DNA from: Rickettsiales bacterium
Lineage (GTDB): Bacteria; Pseudomonadota; Alphaproteobacteria; Rickettsiales; UBA1997
Length of the DNA stretch: 9,477 nucleotides
Direction of reading: 5' to 3'
Assembly (NCBI GenBank): GCA_031269065.1
Contig: JAIRWJ010000083.1
Span: forward strand, 1 to 9,477
The position numbers and the translations under genes were made by a program. Within the stretch, counting starts at the first letter, position 1. Each line of letters begins with the position of its first letter. The notes under the pieces are model-generated. The model was not told the origin of the DNA and did not search any database. It saw only the letters and a list, made by a program, of their open reading frames with translations. This document shows positions 6,655-9,477 of the stretch, in pieces.

Positions 6655-6768
6655 ATGGAGGACAAAGAATGGAAAATGGAAGAGTCAAATGATACCAGCG
6701 CGGGTGCTCTTGTGCCGCTGGATTTTATGGTCATAACACAAAATAACTACAAACCAGGAGATCTATGA
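6655..6768 (+). CDS. Possible small ORF between the two lipoprotein genes, 37 aa
   Basis: An ATG at 6655 opens a 37-codon frame whose TGA stop overlaps the next gene's start as ATGA. The peptide begins MEDKEWKMEESND, is acidic at its N-terminus, has no signal or membrane segment, and matches nothing I know. The 4-base overlap is typical of translational coupling. However, its own ribosome binding site is poor, and the downstream gene has a strong AGGAG of its own (6756-6760) that lies inside this frame. It may be a real coupling peptide or a chance frame. Confidence 0.3.
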   Translation: MEDKEWKMEESNDTSAGALVPLDFMVITQNNYKPGDL

Positions 6769-7880
6769 AAAGCATTCTAATATGTATGACCATATCGCTA
6801 TTGGCCAGCTGTACAGTAACGCCCGTTCCACAACCAGAATCTCCCATTGCCCCCGATCATGACTCGGAATCCCATCGCTACAAGATTTGGTCGCTGGAGG
6901 AAAAACACGCAAAGGCAGAAGAGGTTATTGCCCTGCTAGGAGAACCGGATAGAAAGGAAAAATTTCCGGAGACCGGTGAAGAGGATTGGATCTACTGGAG
7001 TCAAGTTAAGGAATTCAGGAACGGAGTGCTCACTGGAACGAAAAATAGTGACCTTATTGCCATTTTCTCTATAACCAAAGACAAAACCGTTTTTTTGCTC
7101 GTCATACTCAGAACTGTCTACCCCGTGGGACGTAGAAAGATAGTAGATAGAATCAAGAAAGATAAAATTCCTCCAGAAATATTAAGTTTTTACAGGATCT
7201 CGAAGGGACTCATATATCCGTGGAGTCAGTCGGATTTGGAAACTATCGGACAACTCTCCAACCAACCACAATTTATTCTGCGACTAAATGATCATCAGAT
7301 ATACCACCGTGACTTAGAATCCTATCGCTCCAAAATCCGGTCTCCAGGGGTAAAAAATTCAAAGGCCGAAAATGTTGTTGTCCTGTTGGGGGAGCCTGAT
7401 AGAAAGGAAAAATTTCCAGAGACTGGTAGAGAAGACTGGTTTTATTGGAGTCAAGTCGGGGAATTCAAGGATGGAGTGGACACCGGAATGAAGAAACGCG
7501 ATGTTCTCAATGTTCTGCATATAGCAAAAGATATGACTGTCTACTCAATCACTACAAACATGGAAATCCATAATGAGAGACGCGAAAAGATGGTTGATAG
7601 GACTAAAAAGAATAAAATTCCTTTGGAGCTGTTAGATTCATATAGATTTCATGAAAACAGCACGTATCCAAGCAAAACTCTTTCGGATACGGCGGATATA
7701 TACATACATCCGGGAGGTTCTGGACCTTCGGAGGGGTTTATACTTCTGAGCATATCTAGACCCTCTGACAAGCCATCTATTAATGATTCCCAAAAAACTA
7801 GTGAACAACCAGTACATAAGGATATTTTAGCTTTGGTGTTTTCCGTTCTGGTTATGCTGGTTTGGAGATTTCGGCGGTAA
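6765..7880 (+). CDS. Lipoprotein with two BamE/SmpA-like domains and a C-terminal hydrophobic tail, 371 aa
   Basis: The signal peptide is short, ending in the lipobox LASC with Cys16. Two copies of the domain seen in the preceding gene follow at residues 33-148 and 183-298, each with the block LLGEPDRKEKFPETG and then EDW-(I/F)-YWSQ. The copies are joined by about 35 residues rich in Gln and Ser. A low-complexity Gly/Pro/Ser stretch (316-350) leads to a C-terminal hydrophobic segment (353-366, ILALVFSVLVMLVW) capped by RFRR. The protein therefore appears to be anchored at both ends: by lipid at the N-terminus and a membrane helix at the C-terminus, with the basic cap plausibly cytoplasmic. 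This would suit an inner-membrane lipoprotein better than an outer-membrane one. AGGAG four bases before the ATG supports the start. It is in the same apparent operon as the 203-aa paralogue. Function is unknown; the BamE-like fold is tentative. Confidence 0.85.
   Translation: MKSILICMTISLLASCTVTPVPQPESPIAPDHDSESHRYKIWSLEEKHAKAEEVIALLGEPDRKEKFPETGEEDWIYWSQVKEFRNGVLTGTKNSDLIAIFSITKDKTVFLLVILRTVYPVGRRKIVDRIKKDKIPPEILSFYRISKGLIYPWSQSDLETIGQLSNQPQFILRLNDHQIYHRDLESYRSKIRSPGVKNSKAENVVVLLGEPDRKEKFPETGREDWFYWSQVGEFKDGVDTGMKKRDVLNVLHIAKDMTVYSITTNMEIHNERREKMVDRTKKNKIPLELLDSYRFHENSTYPSKTLSDTADIYIHPGGSGPSEGFILLSISRPSDKPSINDSQKTSEQPVHKDILALVFSVLVMLVWRFRR
6861..7208 (+). repeat. Lipoprotein domain repeat, copy 2
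   Basis: Encodes residues 33-148 of the 371-aa lipoprotein. Relative to copies 1 and 3 it has Ile for Phe in the aromatic motif (DWIYWSQ). It shares the IWSLE opening with copy 1. Confidence 0.85.
7311..7658 (+). repeat. Lipoprotein domain repeat, copy 3
   Basis: Encodes residues 183-298 of the 371-aa lipoprotein, starting 450 bases after copy 2. Its opening (TCCTATCGCTCCAAAATC) is identical to that of copy 1 and differs from copy 2. In its middle (SQVGEFKDGVDTGMK) it is closer to copy 2. It is therefore mosaic. Confidence 0.85.
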
Positions 7881-8252
7881 GGACCAGGGACTGAGCAAAA
7901 AGCGGTCTGTTCTAGATTCCTGAGGATTGGAATTACATAGGTCCACACATGTTTGAGCCTGAAGCTACCGTAAAATTGTTGCTTCGAGCGATTTTTTCGT
8001 TCCTTTCGCTGCTTTCTGGCTTTCCAAACATCTCATGGGAGCAAAGCTACATCTGTATCCACTCCAGCCACAGCGCCTGCGGCTACATTCTTAAGTATCT
8101 CATCTCTATAGATCCAGGATCAGCACTAACTCTGAGAGGATGGCCATGGATTTGTATAGGCTCTGGTTTCCCTCTTTGACTAATTTGGCAGTTCCCGGAG
8201 TTCGTAACATATTGACTTTAACTGAAATTCCCAGATAGTTTCGCATATCTAT
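7881..8252. other. Intergenic stretch before tRNA-Ser, with a doubtful 76-codon ORF
   Basis: The only open frame of any length is 7949-8179 (plus), a 76-residue, Ser/Ile/Leu/Trp-rich translation beginning MFEPEATVKLLLRAIF. It has no good ribosome binding site, no domain I recognise, and a composition typical of a chance frame, so I do not annotate it as a gene. No clear terminator follows the lipoprotein gene. The promoter for the tRNA should lie at the right end, but I cannot place its boxes. Confidence 0.4.
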
Positions 8253-8342
8253 GGAGAAATGGCTGAGTGGTCGAAAGCGTCTTCCTGCTAAGAAGATGTA
8301 CTGAGCTAATCGGTACCGAGGGTTCGAATCCCTCTTTCTCCG
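8253..8342 (+). tRNA. tRNA-Ser (anticodon GCU, reads AGC/AGU)
   Basis: A complete class II cloverleaf is present. The acceptor GGAGAAA (8253-8259) pairs with TTTCTCC (8335-8341), followed by discriminator G. The D arm contains GAGTGGTCGAA. The anticodon stem TCTTC/GAAGA encloses loop CTGCTAA, with anticodon GCT at 8287-8289. A long variable arm, GTACTGA paired to TCGGTAC over a 5-base loop, identifies a serine tRNA. The T arm is GAGGG, TTCGAAT, CCCTC. The bases after the discriminator are CCG, so the CCA end is not encoded and must be added enzymatically. The gene stands alone. Confidence 0.96.
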
Positions 8343-8643
8343 CCGAGGTTGGCTTGTCTATATTCTTCCTCAATATTATTTTTCACCGCCTCTCCGAGCT
8401 TGGTTCCGATAGAATTCCTGTTCCACTAATATTTCGCTTGCCTTGTACAAATATATGTCTACCATAGGCCTATTAGATATGATGGTGGTGAGCCTGTCAG
8501 TAGCTAGAGCGTTAGAGCGGAGATTTACTGAACCCAGGGAGCTGGATGTGCAGATATTTTTGAAACTGGCGTGATTGCTGTTTAGATAGACTTTAGGTGG
8601 CGAAAAAACCTATCACCAAACAAAAGAAAGTAGTGGATTTGCT
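8343..8643. other. Intergenic stretch between tRNA-Ser and map
   Basis: No recognised gene. A 39-codon frame at 8455-8574 (plus), starting MSTIGLLDMMVV and ending DVQIFLKLA, is the best small candidate, but it lacks a ribosome binding site and any known similarity, so it is only noted. A weak dyad, TAGGT with ACCTA around a 9-base loop, lies near 8591-8613, about 35 bases before map. Confidence 0.4.
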
Positions 8644-9411
8644 ATGATAGATAGAAAAAATCGGATTTATAGTGAAGAGGACTTTGCTAAGCTCAGACAA
8701 GCCGGAAGGTTGGCTGCGGAGACTCTGGACCACATAGATGAGTTCGTGGTTGAAGGTGTGACTACGATGAGACTAAGTGATCTCTGTGATCAATTTATCA
8801 TTGCTAATGGTGGAATAGCTGCCTGCAGGGGCTACAGGGGATTTCCTGAAGCTGTCTGTATATCCACCAATCACGTTGTCTGCCACGGAATACCGAGCGA
8901 TAAAAAGGTTTTAAGGGATGGTGACATAGTGAATATAGATGTCACAGTCATCCTAGATGGCTACTATGGAGATACTAGTAGGATGTTCTACGTTGGAACA
9001 CCCAGTGTGAAAGCCCGGAAACTCTGTGAAGTTGCCCATAGGTCGCTTATACTTGGCATAGAGCAGGCAAAACCCGGTAACCATATTGGGGATATTGGGT
9101 TTGCCATACAAAATTTTGCAGAGGGAGAGGGTTTTTCTGTTGTCAGAGAATATTGTGGCCATGGTACAGGGAAAATATTTCACGACAGTCTCCAGGTATG
9201 CCATTTTGGTGAGAGAGGAACAGGTGACCTGATCGAGGAAGGCATGGTCTTTACTATAGAGCCTATGATAAATGTCGGAGACTATAGAACGATTCTCAAC
9301 AGAATCGACGGCTGGACAGTGACAACACGAGATAAGAGTTTGTCGGCCCAATTTGAGCACACTCTGGGCATAACCAAAAATGGCGCAGAGATATTCACTC
9401 TGTCTATCTAG
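8644..9411 (+). CDS. map: Methionine aminopeptidase, type I
   Basis: MetAP removes the N-terminal Met from new proteins whose second residue is small; it is cytoplasmic, uses two divalent metal ions and is normally essential. All expected ligands are present: Asp99 (VNIDVT), Asp110 (YYGDTSR), His173 (CGHGTG), Glu206 (FTIEPMI) and Glu238 (QFEHT). The substrate-site His81 (CHGIP) and His180 are also present. All are offset by about two from the E. coli enzyme. At 255 residues it is the usual length for the short type Ia form without an N-terminal extension. The ATG at 8644 fits the family N-terminus, although the ribosome binding site is weak. It stands apart from its neighbours, with about 300 bases separating it from tRNA-Ser. 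Confidence 0.97.
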   Translation: MIDRKNRIYSEEDFAKLRQAGRLAAETLDHIDEFVVEGVTTMRLSDLCDQFIIANGGIAACRGYRGFPEAVCISTNHVVCHGIPSDKKVLRDGDIVNIDVTVILDGYYGDTSRMFYVGTPSVKARKLCEVAHRSLILGIEQAKPGNHIGDIGFAIQNFAEGEGFSVVREYCGHGTGKIFHDSLQVCHFGERGTGDLIEEGMVFTIEPMINVGDYRTILNRIDGWTVTTRDKSLSAQFEHTLGITKNGAEIFTLSI

Positions 9412-9477
9412 ATATTCTGCCCGAATTTCGCCATTCACTAGAAGTTTCTATAGTCCAGAGAGAAGCATTTTGGTTTG

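Noticed and set aside
7949..8179. 76-codon ORF before the tRNA
   Set aside because: No ribosome binding site or recognisable domain, and its composition looks like chance; noted in the intergenic entry only.
8253..8342. tRNA-Ser as an attachment site for a mobile element
   Set aside because: I see no repeat of the tRNA 3' end elsewhere in the window and no integrase nearby.
8267..8467. 66-codon ORF starting inside the tRNA
   Set aside because: It overlaps a complete tRNA-Ser cloverleaf, so it is not a coding region.
8953..9438. 161-codon minus-strand ORF
   Set aside because: It is antisense to map, which has all its catalytic residues.

Overview
The window looks like part of the chromosome of an alphaproteobacterium with a reduced, host-associated style of genome, perhaps of the Rickettsiales or Holosporales. 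This is an inference from a DUF2659/YfgM-like TPR membrane protein, a short HIT protein, moderate-to-low GC, loose spacing with long non-coding stretches, a gene remnant, and several secreted proteins that I do not recognise. No rRNA, CRISPR array, transposase or integrase is visible.

Layout. (1) 1-518: the 3' end of adhE, the bifunctional aldehyde/alcohol dehydrogenase, running in from outside the window. (2) 690-3252, minus strand: a two-gene unit encoding a small secreted Ser/Thr/Asn-rich protein (121 aa) and a large secreted-type protein (728 aa) of unknown function. The two genes overlap by 50 bp and sit behind a promoter that matches sigma-70 consensus exactly (TTGACA, 16 bp, TATAAT). 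(3) 3283-3444: a second, decayed copy of the last ~50 codons of adhE, in the same orientation as the intact one, so the secreted-protein unit is bracketed by direct repeats of the adhE 3' end. (4) 3776-5447, minus strand: a multi-pass membrane protein of unknown function preceded by the TPR_21/DUF2659-like single-pass protein. (5) 5503-5841, plus strand: a HIT-family nucleotide hydrolase, divergent from the TPR gene. (6) 6028-7880, plus strand: two related lipoproteins carrying one and two copies of a ~116-residue domain that resembles BamE/SmpA, with a possible tiny ORF between them that overlaps the second start as ATGA. (7) 8253-8342: tRNA-Ser(GCU). (8) 8644-9411: type I methionine aminopeptidase (map).

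The housekeeping genes (adhE, HIT, tRNA-Ser, map) look intact and ordinary. The two accessory clusters are the interesting parts. One is the strongly promoted secreted pair between adhE 3' repeats, which resembles the footprint of an insertion into, or recombination at, the adhE 3' end. The other is the tandem lipoprotein family, which has grown by gene duplication and by duplication within a gene. Both encode envelope or exported proteins, so they may take part in surface or host interaction, but the sequence alone does not show this.
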